A stretch of DNA of 64,000 bases from Pseudomonadota bacterium. GTDB lineage: Bacteria > Pseudomonadota > Gammaproteobacteria > Pseudomonadales > Pseudohongiellaceae. The position numbers and the translations under genes were made by a program. The first letter of the stretch is position 1; the number at the start of each line of letters is the position of its first letter. Where the stretch lies: NCBI GenBank assembly GCA_027621405.1, contig JAQCBT010000001.1, positions 62,001 to 126,000 of the forward strand, written 5' to 3'. Positions 37,619 to 45,962 of this stretch are shown here, piece by piece. The notes under the pieces are model-generated. The model made no database searches. It worked only from the letters and a program-made list of their open reading frames with translations, and had not been told where the DNA came from.

Positions 37619-38146
37619 TCAGGAAGCTTCGTCGTTGCTCGAATCGTTGTCGACGGCCTTCGCCAGCTTGGGATTCTTGCCGGTGCCGTAGAGGCTCTGT
37701 TTTACTTCGTCGATCTGCTCGGCGGCTTGCTGTATATCATCCTCAATCTCTTCTTTCAGGGATTTAGCTGTCGAACTCTCCCTGGCGGCTTCACTCTCGG
37801 CATTGGAGGCTTGCAACTGCTCGTCGGTGTATTTGGAAGCGCCCGGGTCGAAGTTTTTTGAGTTGACTATCTTGTTGATAGAATCATGAGTGTCCTTGGC
37901 GACACTCTCTACTTCCGACTTCGTTTCCTCCAGTTCTGCCATGATGGATTCATTGTGCAATTGGCGACGAATCTCATCGGCATTGAGCTCTCTCTCAATG
38001 TCGGCCTTGACCTTATAGAAGCTGCGACGGAAACGGCCGATCCATAGTCCGGCTGTTCGCACAGCTCCGGGGAGCCGCTCCGGACCAAGCACCAACAGGG
38101 CGATGACGCAGATCAGCAGGAGTTCGAAAGTTCCAATATTAAACAT
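37619..38146 (-). CDS. tatB: Sec-independent translocase subunit TatB
   Basis: The 175-residue protein has one N-terminal membrane helix, starting [20 protein letters not shown], then the TatB hallmark [18 protein letters not shown] and an amphipathic helix. A long Glu/Ser/Ala-rich cytoplasmic tail follows. It pairs with TatC in the substrate receptor. The GPERLP motif distinguishes it from TatA. It lies 112 bp after tatA, a slightly larger gap than usual, with no extra gene in between. Confidence 0.95.
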   Translation of the reverse strand: MFNIGTFELLLICVIALLVLGPERLPGAVRTAGLWIGRFRRSFYKVKADIERELNADEIRRQLHNESIMAELEETKSEVESVAKDTHDSINKIVNSKNFDPGASKYTDEQLQASNAESEAARESSTAKSLKEEIEDDIQQAAEQIDEVKQSLYGTGKNPKLAKAVDNDSSNDEAS

Positions 38147-38258
38147 GGCTTGCTAGGGCGAGTCCTTGGCAACAGTCCTGAGAGAATCGGTCTGAGGAGA
38201 TGGCCCGGGGGTAACTGGAATGGGGAAGCCGGGATGACAGGATCACCCCGACATGACT

Positions 38259-38477
38259 TTAAGATTTGGATTCTGCTTTTTCGGCAACCACATCCTTGGG
38301 TTCATCTTCCGGGTCGGAATCGGGCTCTTCTTCATTGTCTTTCATGGCAGTCTTGAAACCTTTTAAGGCGCCGCCCAGATCAGACCCGAGATTGCGCAGC
38401 TTCTTTGTCCCGAACAGCATAAATACGATCAATAGAATGATCAGTAATTGCCAAATGCCTATACCACCTAAACCCAT
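38259..38477 (-). CDS. tatA: Sec-independent translocase subunit TatA
   Basis: The 72-residue pore-forming Tat component has a membrane helix at about 6-22 ([18 protein letters not shown]), then [19 protein letters not shown], the classic TatA hinge and amphipathic helix with the FGTKKL signature. The tail is strongly acidic. It is first of tatABC on the minus strand, 45 bp after hisE. The hisI-hisE-tatABC order is conserved in Pseudomonas. Confidence 0.96.
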   Translation of the reverse strand: MGLGGIGIWQLLIILLIVFMLFGTKKLRNLGSDLGGALKGFKTAMKDNEEEPDSDPEDEPKDVVAEKAESKS

Positions 38478-38522
38478 GATAAACCTCCAATTCCGACGAA
38501 TTTATAATGCAGCCGCCGGACT

Positions 38523-38855
38523 TCAATTTTGTCGAGACGCCTTCTCTTCCAACCCCGATATGTTAAAGCGTTTTTCCAGTTCCTCCAACACCTCTGCAGG
38601 CCCCAGATTCAGGTGGCTCAGCATGACCAGGGTGTGAAACCACAGGTCGGCGGTCTCCTGAACGAGGGCTTGCTTAGCGTCTCCGCTGCCTGCGCAATCC
38701 TTGGCGGCCAGGATTGTTTCCGTCGCTTCCTCGCCTACTTTTTCAAGAATCTTGTTGAGGCCCTTTGCATGCAGGCTTGCCACGTAGGATTCGTCGCTGG
38801 AAGCGGTCTTCCGTTGTTCCAGTATCTCAGCCAATTGTCTTAGAACATCGCTCAT
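38523..38855 (-). CDS. hisE: Phosphoribosyl-ATP pyrophosphatase HisE
   Basis: The 110-residue HisE catalyses the second step of histidine synthesis, PR-ATP to PR-AMP, as an all-alpha MazG-like enzyme. Motifs are [30 protein letters not shown], whose EE-x-x-E pattern binds magnesium, and [13 protein letters not shown] with the second acidic set. It is encoded separately from HisI (56 bp downstream of it), unlike the fused E. coli HisIE. The gene lies between hisI and tatA in a minus-strand run. Confidence 0.95.
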   Translation of the reverse strand: MSDVLRQLAEILEQRKTASSDESYVASLHAKGLNKILEKVGEEATETILAAKDCAGSGDAKQALVQETADLWFHTLVMLSHLNLGPAEVLEELEKRFNISGLEEKASRQN

Positions 38856-38911
38856 AGTGCTGCAACTTATCCGATCTGTTGGTAAAGAAAGTCTGTAAGT
38901 AGGCTCTTCGC

Positions 38912-39298
38912 CTACTTGTTATACATCGAGCCGGGGTCTTTGAGTACCGGTTCCTCAATTTCCCAGCCGCCGTCGGTCAGGCGCTTGTGGAAACAGCTTA
39001 CCCTGCCAGTGTGACAGGCAACTTCACCGACCTGTTCGACGCTGTAGCAGATGGCGTCGTTGTCGCAATCCAGGAATACGTCGATAAGTTTCTGCACATT
39101 GCCGGATTCTTCACCCTTGCGCCAGAGCTTGTTGCGAGAGCGCGACCAATATACGGCCCGCCTTTCTTCTACGGCGATGGCAAGGGCTTCCCTGTTGACC
39201 CAGGCCTGCATCAACAGCTTTCCGGTTTTTGCCTCCTGGGCTACAACCGGTGCCAGGCCATCGCTGTTCCAGGCGATTTCATCAAGGAAGGAAGACAT
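38912..39298 (-). CDS. hisI: Phosphoribosyl-AMP cyclohydrolase HisI
   Basis: The 128-residue HisI opens the adenine ring of PR-AMP, step three of histidine synthesis. Signature sequences include [31 protein letters not shown] and [15 protein letters not shown], with the zinc- and magnesium-binding Asp and Cys residues (D-C-D-x-[10 protein letters not shown]). The length is the stand-alone form. It starts 17 bp after the ubiB stop, so it is probably co-transcribed with the ubi genes. Confidence 0.96.
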   Translation of the reverse strand: MSSFLDEIAWNSDGLAPVVAQEAKTGKLLMQAWVNREALAIAVEERRAVYWSRSRNKLWRKGEESGNVQKLIDVFLDCDNDAICYSVEQVGEVACHTGRVSCFHKRLTDGGWEIEEPVLKDPGSMYNK

Positions 39299-39315
39299 GG
39301 ATCAAGTATGCGCTC

Positions 39316-40953
39316 TCAGTTTCTAAAACTCAAAAGGTAGGCACCTAGCCCGGCCAGCCCCAGAGTAATGACAGGTACCGCTGCCAAAGCCATGGCTACC
39401 GGTGGCAACAGCGTGCTGCCAGCCAGGAGCAAGAGAACTACTCCCAGTGTCCTGGCGCGTTTGACTCTTTTACGGCGCAGCTGCTTTCGGCGCATTTCCG
39501 CTGCCTGCAAATTCTTGTTCAGTTTGCTGAGTTCCTCAGCCTGACCAACTGCATTGAGCAACATGATGGGGAGCACGGGCAACTGGTCGACCCAGTCAGG
39601 CAGATTTTCCTGGAACTTGCGAATCAGGGTAAAGGGGTTCAGGCGCTTCGCATTCCAGGATTCGAGATAGGGCAGGGCGGTCTGCCACAGGTCGAGTTCC
39701 GGATAGAGTTGTCGCCCAAGGCCCTCTATGTTCAACAGGGTCTTCTGCAACAGTACTAGAGAAGGTTGCACTTCCATGTCGAACCGACCGGCAGTGCGGA
39801 ACAGTTGCACGAGAATCTGGCCGAAGGAAATTTCTTTCAGTGGCTTTTCAAAAATCGGCTCGCACACACTGCGTATTGCCGATTCAAATTCATTTACCCG
39901 GGTGTGAGGAGGAACCCAACCACACTCAACATGCAACTCGGCGACTCGTCGGTAGTCGCGCTTGAAGATAGCCAGCAGGTTCTTTGCCAGGTAATCCTGG
40001 TCTGCGCTACTCAAGGATCCGATGATGGCGCAGTCGATGGCAATGTATTGAGGCCTGTCGCCGTTTGCTTTGCTGACAAAAATATTGCCGGGGTGCATGT
40101 CGGCATGGAAGAAATTGTGTTCGAACACCTGGGTAAAGAAGATGTTTACTCCGGTCTCGGCGAGGGCTTTCAGGTTCACATTGTATTGGGCGAGCGTGGC
40201 CAGGTCGGCTACCGGTATGCCATCAATACGTTCCATCACCAGCATATTCCTGCGTGTGTAGTCCCAATATACCTTTGGGACGTAAAGATTCGGTGAATCT
40301 TCGAAATTGCGGCGTAGCTGGGAAGTATTCGCGGCTTCCGATTGTAGGTTCAGTTCTTCGAGAATGACGGTCTCGTAGTCCCTGACGACTTCGATGGGAC
40401 GCAGGCGTTTTCCCAGCGAGGAGACTGATTCTACGAGTTCGGCTGCCCACTTGAGCAGTTTGATGTCGGCCCTGACGATTTTTTCAATTCCCGGCCGCAA
40501 TACCTTCACCACTACTCGGTCACCATTGAGCAAGATGGCCTCGTGCACCTGTGCGACAGAGGCTGATGCCAACGGCGTTTCATTAAGCGAATTGAAGATA
40601 TCGCTTGCCGGCTGACCGAGGGCTTCCGCCACGAGAGTCCTTATATCGGGGTGCTTGAATGGAGGTACCTTGTCCTGCAAGGCCTGCAGTTCGTCCGCCA
40701 GTTCTACATCAAGGAAGTCTCGTCGGGTCGACAACAGTTGCCCGAACTTGATGTAGATCGGTCCCAGCTCTTCCATGGCTTGCCGCAATCGCTGGTGTTT
40801 GCTGCCTTTGATGCCGGAGCCGATGTTAGCTAGCTTAAAAGGCAGGAGTGTGCATTGCAGCGAGAAATATCCCGGCTGTCCGCGCAGGTACTCGTCCAGG
40901 CGGTACTTGGCGACGGTGTTCAGTATGCGCAGCAAGCGGGGGAAGTGGGACAC
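39316..40953 (-). CDS. ubiB: Ubiquinone biosynthesis kinase-like protein UbiB
   Basis: The 545-residue member of the atypical ABC1/ADCK kinase family is required for ubiquinone synthesis. The N-terminal KxGQ motif is [14 protein letters not shown]. The Ala-rich loop [11 protein letters not shown] replaces a kinase P-loop, VVVKVLRPG carries the catalytic Lys, and FHADMHPGN is the catalytic loop. Two C-terminal hydrophobic helices (about 495-540) should anchor it to the inner membrane. The start is GTG at 40953. It follows ubiJ after 140 bp and precedes hisI. Confidence 0.95.
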   Translation of the reverse strand: MSHFPRLLRILNTVAKYRLDEYLRGQPGYFSLQCTLLPFKLANIGSGIKGSKHQRLRQAMEELGPIYIKFGQLLSTRRDFLDVELADELQALQDKVPPFKHPDIRTLVAEALGQPASDIFNSLNETPLASASVAQVHEAILLNGDRVVVKVLRPGIEKIVRADIKLLKWAAELVESVSSLGKRLRPIEVVRDYETVILEELNLQSEAANTSQLRRNFEDSPNLYVPKVYWDYTRRNMLVMERIDGIPVADLATLAQYNVNLKALAETGVNIFFTQVFEHNFFHADMHPGNIFVSKANGDRPQYIAIDCAIIGSLSSADQDYLAKNLLAIFKRDYRRVAELHVECGWVPPHTRVNEFESAIRSVCEPIFEKPLKEISFGQILVQLFRTAGRFDMEVQPSLVLLQKTLLNIEGLGRQLYPELDLWQTALPYLESWNAKRLNPFTLIRKFQENLPDWVDQLPVLPIMLLNAVGQAEELSKLNKNLQAAEMRRKQLRRKRVKRARTLGVVLLLLAGSTLLPPVAMALAAVPVITLGLAGLGAYLLSFRN

Positions 40954-41093
40954 GGGATGGCGATAGCTTCAGGTTTAAAAGGGGGTGCAAAGATACCACC
41001 CGGCAGTCATGCTCTCAAGAACCGATGCTGTGGATATTCACAGAATTATCAGCAGCTTAAGTATGCAGTAAGCTGCTGAATCAGCCGCCAGGG

Positions 41094-41723
41094 CTAGTCG
41101 GGAAGGCGGCTTGCCAGGGCTTCAGCCCGAGCCTGCAGGCGATCAATACGCAGTCGCAGGTCATCAACCCCCGCGTTGAAGTTACGAAGCTCATTGCGGT
41201 GTGGAAACAGGCGTATCTCTTCCTTGAGGTAGTCATCCACGTTGCGATGAATATTTGTGCGCGCTTCCCTGGCCCAATCGCGGGATTTTTTGGACCACCG
41301 ACCCAATTCATGGGCAGTTACATCTCCAACAAGAGGGGCGACGAAGTCCTGCCAATCCAGGTCGAGGCGCTTGAGGGTTGTAAACAGATCCTGGGCAAAC
41401 TGCACATCTCCGCCTATTTCGATGCCCGAGGCCACCAGTGAACCTGATGAATTATCGAACAGCAGAGCCAATAATTCCTGGGCACTGCCTCTTATCACGG
41501 CATCTACGGGTAATGCGTGCTTCCCGGCATCGAGAGCGTTCATCCTCACAGTGTCTTCATCGAAGATCAGGCACAGATTGAAGGTGGGGCTCGCTGCTGA
41601 AACCTGCAGGGCCTTGCCGGCAAATTGATTCAGTCTTTTGCGTGCATGGGCATCGGATGCCAGGATTCCTGACAGGACTTGTTGTGCTGGCCAGAGAGCA
41701 ATGCTACCAAGGAGTTCTTGCAT
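41094..41723 (-). CDS. ubiJ: Ubiquinone biosynthesis accessory factor UbiJ
   Basis: The protein has 209 residues when started at ATG 41723, which has GGAAG upstream and lies 13 bp after the ubiE stop; the open frame extends upstream into ubiE. UbiJ is an SCP2-domain lipid-binding scaffold that, with UbiK, carries the polyprenyl intermediates for the soluble Ubi complex. The SCP2-like part is at about 20-120 and ends GGDVQFAQDL. A long helical C terminus (about 150-209, LRLRIDRLQARAEAL) is typical. The position between ubiE and ubiB confirms the call. Confidence 0.92.
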   Translation of the reverse strand: MQELLGSIALWPAQQVLSGILASDAHARKRLNQFAGKALQVSAASPTFNLCLIFDEDTVRMNALDAGKHALPVDAVIRGSAQELLALLFDNSSGSLVASGIEIGGDVQFAQDLFTTLKRLDLDWQDFVAPLVGDVTAHELGRWSKKSRDWAREARTNIHRNVDDYLKEEIRLFPHRNELRNFNAGVDDLRLRIDRLQARAEALASRLPD

Positions 41724-41736
41724 GACTTCCAGATGC

Positions 41737-42522
41737 CTAGGCTTCTGCTGGTGCAGTGAAATCGAGATCGGGCTTGAAACCGATATGTATGGCGCAGATG
41801 CCATTCATCACGTCGTGGAATCGGCAATTGATCAGCCCGGCATTCTCCATCATGCCCAAGAGGGTTTCCTGGTCGGGATGCATGCGTATTGATTCCACCA
41901 GGTAGCGATAGCTGTCGCTGTCGCCAGTGATCATCTTGCCTGCTATCGGCCAGAGATTTGAATAGACATCGTAGGCGCGACCAAGAATCGGATTACGTGG
42001 CTTGGAAAATTCCAGCACAACGACCCGGCCACCAGGTTTCAGGACTCTCGTCATGGAGGCCAGTGCCTTGTCCTTGTCAGTTACGTTGCGCAGCCCATAA
42101 GCTATACACACACAGTCAAAAGTATTGTCAGCGAAGGGAAGGGTTTCTGCATTCACCAGGGCGAAGTCGATGATGTTGGCGAGGCCCTTATCGATGACGC
42201 GGTCCCGACCCACCTGCAGCATCGCATCGTTGATGTCGGCCAGAATGACCTGACCTTGTTCGCCGACGATGGGGGCAAACTTCATTGCCAGGTCGCCAGT
42301 ACCACCCGCCAGGTCTAACACTTTATGGCCCTTGCGCAGGGCGCTTAGTTCTATCGTAAAACGCTTGATGAGCCGATGGGAGCCCATGGACATGACATCG
42401 TTCATGATGTCGTAGCGCTGCGCAACTGAACGAAATACTTCCGCGACTCGCTGTTGCTTCTCGGCAACAGGCACTTGCTGGTAGCCGAAGTGGGTAGTGT
42501 CTTGCTCTTGTTCGCTGCTCAT
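41737..42522 (-). CDS. ubiE: Ubiquinone/menaquinone C-methyltransferase UbiE
   Basis: The 261-residue SAM-dependent methyltransferase adds the C5 methyl in ubiquinone synthesis. The TTHFGYQQVPVAEKQQRVAEVF start is family-specific. Motif I is VLDLAGGTGDLA, and YGLRNVTDKDKAL and GGRVVVLEFSKP are the UbiE signatures. The length compares with 251 in E. coli. It lies 16 bp after the DUF971 gene and 13 bp before ubiJ, giving a compact ubiE-ubiJ-ubiB group. Confidence 0.97.
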   Translation of the reverse strand: MSSEQEQDTTHFGYQQVPVAEKQQRVAEVFRSVAQRYDIMNDVMSMGSHRLIKRFTIELSALRKGHKVLDLAGGTGDLAMKFAPIVGEQGQVILADINDAMLQVGRDRVIDKGLANIIDFALVNAETLPFADNTFDCVCIAYGLRNVTDKDKALASMTRVLKPGGRVVVLEFSKPRNPILGRAYDVYSNLWPIAGKMITGDSDSYRYLVESIRMHPDQETLLGMMENAGLINCRFHDVMNGICAIHIGFKPDLDFTAPAEA

Positions 42523-42538
42523 TGACTGAATTCAGGTG

Positions 42539-42946
42539 CTAGCTGGATGGGGAAGGCTTAATGTTGATCACCTGGGCTCCGGGAGGTAGAGGCTCCCTGG
42601 TGGCGCCGGCGGCCTGCAGTTTAGCAAGGTATTGCTGCCATAGCGATTTTTCGTTGTCGGCCAGCTCTTTCAGGTATTCCCAACTGTAGATGCCAGTGTC
42701 GTGCTTGTCGTCGAAGCTGAGTTTGATAGCGTAGTTACCCACGGTCTGAATGTGCTGGATAGCCACATTGCGCTTGCCGGTTTGGAGTACTTCCTGGCCC
42801 TTGCCATGACCTCGCACTTCAGCAGAAGGCGAGTGAACGCGCAGAAATTCGGCACTCAGAGAGCGGCTACTGCCATCTGCGTATAACAGTTCCAAAGTCG
42901 CAGAAGTCTTGTGCAGATTGATTTCGGTCGGGACTACAGAGTTCAT
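42539..42946 (-). CDS. DUF971 (GBBH-like N-terminal) domain protein
   Basis: The 135-residue protein is dominated by a DUF971 domain. It starts PTEINLHKTSATLELLYADG and contains LRVHSPSAEVRGHG, RNVAIQHIQTVGNYAIKLSFDD and the hallmark DTGIYSWEYLKEL. The domain resembles the N-terminal part of gamma-butyrobetaine hydroxylase and often binds metal. The C terminus is Pro-rich. It lies 17 bp after hslU and 16 bp before ubiE. The hslU-DUF971 neighbourhood recurs in Pseudomonas and Xanthomonas. The function is not established. Confidence 0.9.
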   Translation of the reverse strand: MNSVVPTEINLHKTSATLELLYADGSSRSLSAEFLRVHSPSAEVRGHGKGQEVLQTGKRNVAIQHIQTVGNYAIKLSFDDKHDTGIYSWEYLKELADNEKSLWQQYLAKLQAAGATREPLPPGAQVINIKPSPSS

Positions 42947-42963
42947 GGCGATGATTCGGATAC

Positions 42964-44301
42964 CTACAGGATATAGCGGCTCAGGTCTTCATCCCGCGCC
43001 AATTCATCCAGCTGCTTTTCTACGTAGGCAGCATCGATAATGACTTCCTTGTTGTCGCCTACTGCCAGATCGGCGGCGGAGAATGACAACTCTTCCAGCA
43101 GTCGTTCCATCACCGTGTGTAGTCTGCGCGCGCCGATGTTCTCGGTGCGTTCATTAACCTGCCAGGCCGTTTCGGCAATCTTCGCAATACCATCCTTGCT
43201 GAATGAAATGGACAGGCCTTCCGTGCCCAGCAGGGCCTGGTATTGTTCTGTAAGAGAGGCATCAGGTTCTTCCAGAATGCGCTCGAAATCTTCTGCCGTA
43301 AGCGCTTCCAATTCCACGCGAATGGGTAGTCGGCCCTGCAGCTCCGGAATGAGGTCGGAAGGCTTGGAGAGATGGAATGCCCCGGACGCGATAAAAAGGA
43401 TGTGGTCGGTCTTGATGCTGCCGTACTTGGTGTTCACCGTGGAGCCTTCAATTAGCGGAAGCAGGTCACGCTGCACGCCTTCCCTTGAGACACCAGCACC
43501 GCCCAGGTTATCACGATTGGTAACCTTATCGATCTCATCGATGAACACAATGCCGGTCTGTTCAGTTGCCTCGACAGCCCGGTTCTTGATCTCTTCTTCG
43601 TTGATCAGCTTGGCCGCCTCCTCGTCCTTGGCCGCTTTCAATGCGGCCTTCACGGTCATGCGCCGGGACGTCTTGCGACCACTGTTCATGTTGGAGAACA
43701 TGCTCTTCAGCTGGCTGGTCATTTCCTCAAGGCCGGGAGGTGCCATGATTTCCACGCCTGCCGGAGACTCCGCGATCTTGATCTCAATTTCCTTGTCATC
43801 CAGCTCACCCTGCCTGAGTTTCTTGCGGAACATCTGGCGTGCACTGGATTGTGAGTCATTCACCTCAGTACCCTCGCCTGTGCGCGCCTGCGGCAGGAGA
43901 ACATCGAGAATCCTTTCTTCGGCGCGATCCTCGGCCAGGTATTGCACCTTTTGCATTTCGGACTCGCGAATCATTTTTACAGCCACATCTACGAGGTCGC
44001 GTATGATGGATTCCACATCGCGTCCCACATAACCCACCTCGGTGAACTTCGTCGCCTCTACCTTGATGAATGGAGCGTGGGCCAGCTTCGCAAGCCGGCG
44101 GGCAATTTCAGTCTTGCCCACGCCGGTAGGCCCAATCATCAATATATTTTTGGGAGTGATTTCACTGCGCAGCTGTTCATCGAGTTGCATGCGTCGCCAG
44201 CGATTTCGCAGTGCGATGGCAACGGCGCGCTTGGCTTCGTGTTGCCCCACGATATGCTTGTCCAGTTCCGACGTGATTTCTCTGGGGGTCATTATTGACA
44301 T
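42964..44301 (-). CDS. hslU: ATP-dependent protease ATPase subunit HslU (ClpY)
   Basis: The 445-residue AAA+ unfoldase partners HslV. The N terminus [20 protein letters not shown] is typical, with Walker A GPTGVGKT (57-64), pore motif GYVGRD, Walker [11 protein letters not shown], and sensor regions in the C-terminal half. The last residues, DLSRYIL, form the tail that inserts into HslV. It lies 78 bp after hslV. A heat-shock-type promoter upstream of hslV should drive both. Confidence 0.97.
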   Translation of the reverse strand: MSIMTPREITSELDKHIVGQHEAKRAVAIALRNRWRRMQLDEQLRSEITPKNILMIGPTGVGKTEIARRLAKLAHAPFIKVEATKFTEVGYVGRDVESIIRDLVDVAVKMIRESEMQKVQYLAEDRAEERILDVLLPQARTGEGTEVNDSQSSARQMFRKKLRQGELDDKEIEIKIAESPAGVEIMAPPGLEEMTSQLKSMFSNMNSGRKTSRRMTVKAALKAAKDEEAAKLINEEEIKNRAVEATEQTGIVFIDEIDKVTNRDNLGGAGVSREGVQRDLLPLIEGSTVNTKYGSIKTDHILFIASGAFHLSKPSDLIPELQGRLPIRVELEALTAEDFERILEEPDASLTEQYQALLGTEGLSISFSKDGIAKIAETAWQVNERTENIGARRLHTVMERLLEELSFSAADLAVGDNKEVIIDAAYVEKQLDELARDEDLSRYIL

Positions 44302-44379
44302 GCTTGTTCCTGAATATGGTTCCGGGATTTGTCGTCCCAGATTGTGTGATTCCCGTGTGATACTGAATGAAACTAGGCG

Positions 44380-44922
44380 CTAGCCGATTTCCAGTTCCTC
44401 TATAGTAAGCTGCTTATTGGTATAGACGCAGATATCGGCCGCAATGCCCAGGCTCTTCTCCACGATATCCCATGCGTTCATTTCTGTGTTTTCAAACAGG
44501 GCACGTGCTGCTGAAAGCGCGAATGACCCGCCGGAACCGATAGCCATGATGTCGTCTTCTGGCTCAATTACATCGCCGTTGCCAGTGATGATGAGAGAGG
44601 CTTCCTTGTCTGCCACGACCAGCAAGGCTTCAAGTCGTCGCAGGGAACGTTCGGTGCGCCAGAGCTTTGCCAGCTCAACCGCTGCGCGAGTGAGTTTGCC
44701 GGAGTGTTTCTCGAGTTGTTCCTCGAAGCGCTCAAACAGGGTAAAGGCGTCGGCCGTGCCCCCTGCAAATCCTGCCAGTACCTGGTCTTTATAGAGCCTG
44801 CGTACCTTGCGGGCATTGCCTTTCATTACGGTGTTGCCCTGGGAGACCTGGCCATCCCCGCCTATGACGACCCGGTCGCCGCGTCGTACCGACAGAATGG
44901 TGGTGCCTCTATATTGGTCCAA
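44380..44922 (-). CDS. hslV: ATP-dependent protease proteolytic subunit HslV (ClpQ)
   Basis: The 180-residue proteasome-like peptidase has its N-terminal nucleophile, Thr7, in [20 protein letters not shown]. The preceding MDQYRG must be removed, as in HslV proteins of other proteobacteria that carry a short propeptide. Further matches are [16 protein letters not shown] and [17 protein letters not shown]. The start codon is TTG at 44922 with AGGAG well placed upstream, so the unusual codon is supported. It forms dodecamers capped by HslU and degrades misfolded proteins. Confidence 0.96.
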   Translation of the reverse strand: MDQYRGTTILSVRRGDRVVIGGDGQVSQGNTVMKGNARKVRRLYKDQVLAGFAGGTADAFTLFERFEEQLEKHSGKLTRAAVELAKLWRTERSLRRLEALLVVADKEASLIITGNGDVIEPEDDIMAIGSGGSFALSAARALFENTEMNAWDIVEKSLGIAADICVYTNKQLTIEELEIG

Positions 44923-44993
44923 GGTTCTCTCCTTCTAGATCTACGATGCCTGCACACCATTGCTGATAGAGTTTGGTGGGCAGAACCGGGCTG

Positions 44994-45011
44994 GGGAGAA
45001 GCGCTTCTCCC
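44994..45011 (-). repeat. Perfect 18-bp inverted repeat at the predicted 5' end of the hslVU message
   Basis: GGGAGAAGCGCTTCTCCC is a perfect palindrome that begins only a few bases after the transcription start predicted from the heat-shock-type promoter at 45022-45049. As RNA it would form a 5'-terminal stem about 70 nt before the hslV start. A comparable inverted repeat in the E. coli hslVU leader has been linked to message stability; a similar role here is inference. Confidence 0.6.
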
Positions 45012-45021
45012 AAAGCCTCTA

Positions 45022-45049
45022 AGATGAGGAATTTCCCATGGAATTCAAG
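45022..45049 (-). promoter_or_regulatory. Heat-shock (sigma-32) type promoter for hslVU
   Basis: On the minus strand, CTTGAA and CCTCATCT are separated by 14 bp. This matches the sigma-32 pattern CTTGAA-N13-15-CCCCATNT, with one mismatch in the -10. It lies between the ftsN-like stop and hslV, so hslVU can be induced separately from upstream genes. Confidence 0.72.
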
Positions 45050-45169
45050 CTCTGTAGCAGGATTTATCTCGTCCAGAGCGCAATTAGTATGGCGCTGGCG
45101 CTGGAATCAGGGCAGGGGAATGCGATGGAGAACCGTTACCTGCATGAGCAGGACGGTGAGTGGCTGGTG

Positions 45170-45751
45170 CTAGCGCACTGCAACCGGGAGGCTGGAGATG
45201 TTATTCCTGCGATAGACGGTCTTAGCCGCTTCGATTTCCCCATTGGTGTTATAGGGGCCCGATTGCACCAGGAAGAGTGTGCGGCCACCTACGGTTTGTT
45301 CCTTAACTATTACGGTAAGGCCGAGGTTTTCCTGTCGGGCTTTTTCCGTATCAGCGAGTTCGCGGCGTTCGAATGCGCCAGCCTGCAACATATGGGGGGT
45401 TTCGAGGACCCGATCGGGGTCTTGGGAGCTGATGTCCACCGGGGTGGCGTCGACGATGACTTCGTTCTCCGGCAATACCCGGTAAAACTCCAGCTCCAGT
45501 CCGGCTTCTTCTTCCGGTTCAGCCAGCGTATTGGCAGCCAGGGGTTCTGCACTGGCGACAGGGCCCTGCGCTATGGTCGCCTGTGCTATGGGTGGCACAT
45601 TACCGGAAAGATAGAGCAGGACACAGGCGAACACGCCTATGGTGATACCCAGAACCACACCAGTAATCATGAGTGACCAGGCAGGCGGATTCTCCACTGG
45701 TTTCTTCTCCAGCAATGGTTCCGGCCTGATCTTGGCGAAATCCTGAGTCAT
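45170..45751 (-). CDS. ftsN: FtsN-like SPOR-domain cell division protein
   Basis: The 193-residue bitopic protein has a cytoplasmic N terminus (about 1-25), one membrane helix (about 26-48, LMITGVVLGITIGVFACVLL), a Pro/Glu/Ala-rich periplasmic linker, and a C-terminal SPOR domain (about 115-193, MLQAGAFERRELADTEKAR ... FLVQSGPY). SPOR domains bind denuded septal glycan. The position next to hslV and priA is the conserved place of ftsN in Pseudomonas and enterobacteria. It is shorter than E. coli FtsN (319). No argS lies between it and priA, as it does in the Pseudomonas order I recall. Confidence 0.85.
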   Translation of the reverse strand: MTQDFAKIRPEPLLEKKPVENPPAWSLMITGVVLGITIGVFACVLLYLSGNVPPIAQATIAQGPVASAEPLAANTLAEPEEEAGLELEFYRVLPENEVIVDATPVDISSQDPDRVLETPHMLQAGAFERRELADTEKARQENLGLTVIVKEQTVGGRTLFLVQSGPYNTNGEIEAAKTVYRRNNISSLPVAVR

Positions 45752-45962
45752 GTCCCTATTCTATATTCTTTTGCTTACGTCAGTTTATTTTCCAGCCAAT
45801 GGCACCGATCACGCCAGGCCAGGCTTGGTGACACGGGCTAAGCTGCTAACACTTTGTTTTCCAGCTACTTTATTGAAGCTTTCTGAAACAGCCACCAGAA
45901 TTATCGGTAGTCTCCGGCTTTGCTAAAGCTGGAATGGGGTCGGAAGCTGTGCTGCTCACGGG

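Noticed and set aside
43040-44032. 330-codon plus-strand frame opposite hslU
   Set aside because: It is Ser/Arg-rich antisense of a conserved ATPase gene, without domain likeness.
45038-45676. 212-codon plus-strand frame opposite the ftsN-like gene
   Set aside because: The minus-strand gene has a clear membrane helix, SPOR domain and conserved neighbourhood. The plus-strand frame also covers the hslVU heat-shock-type promoter.
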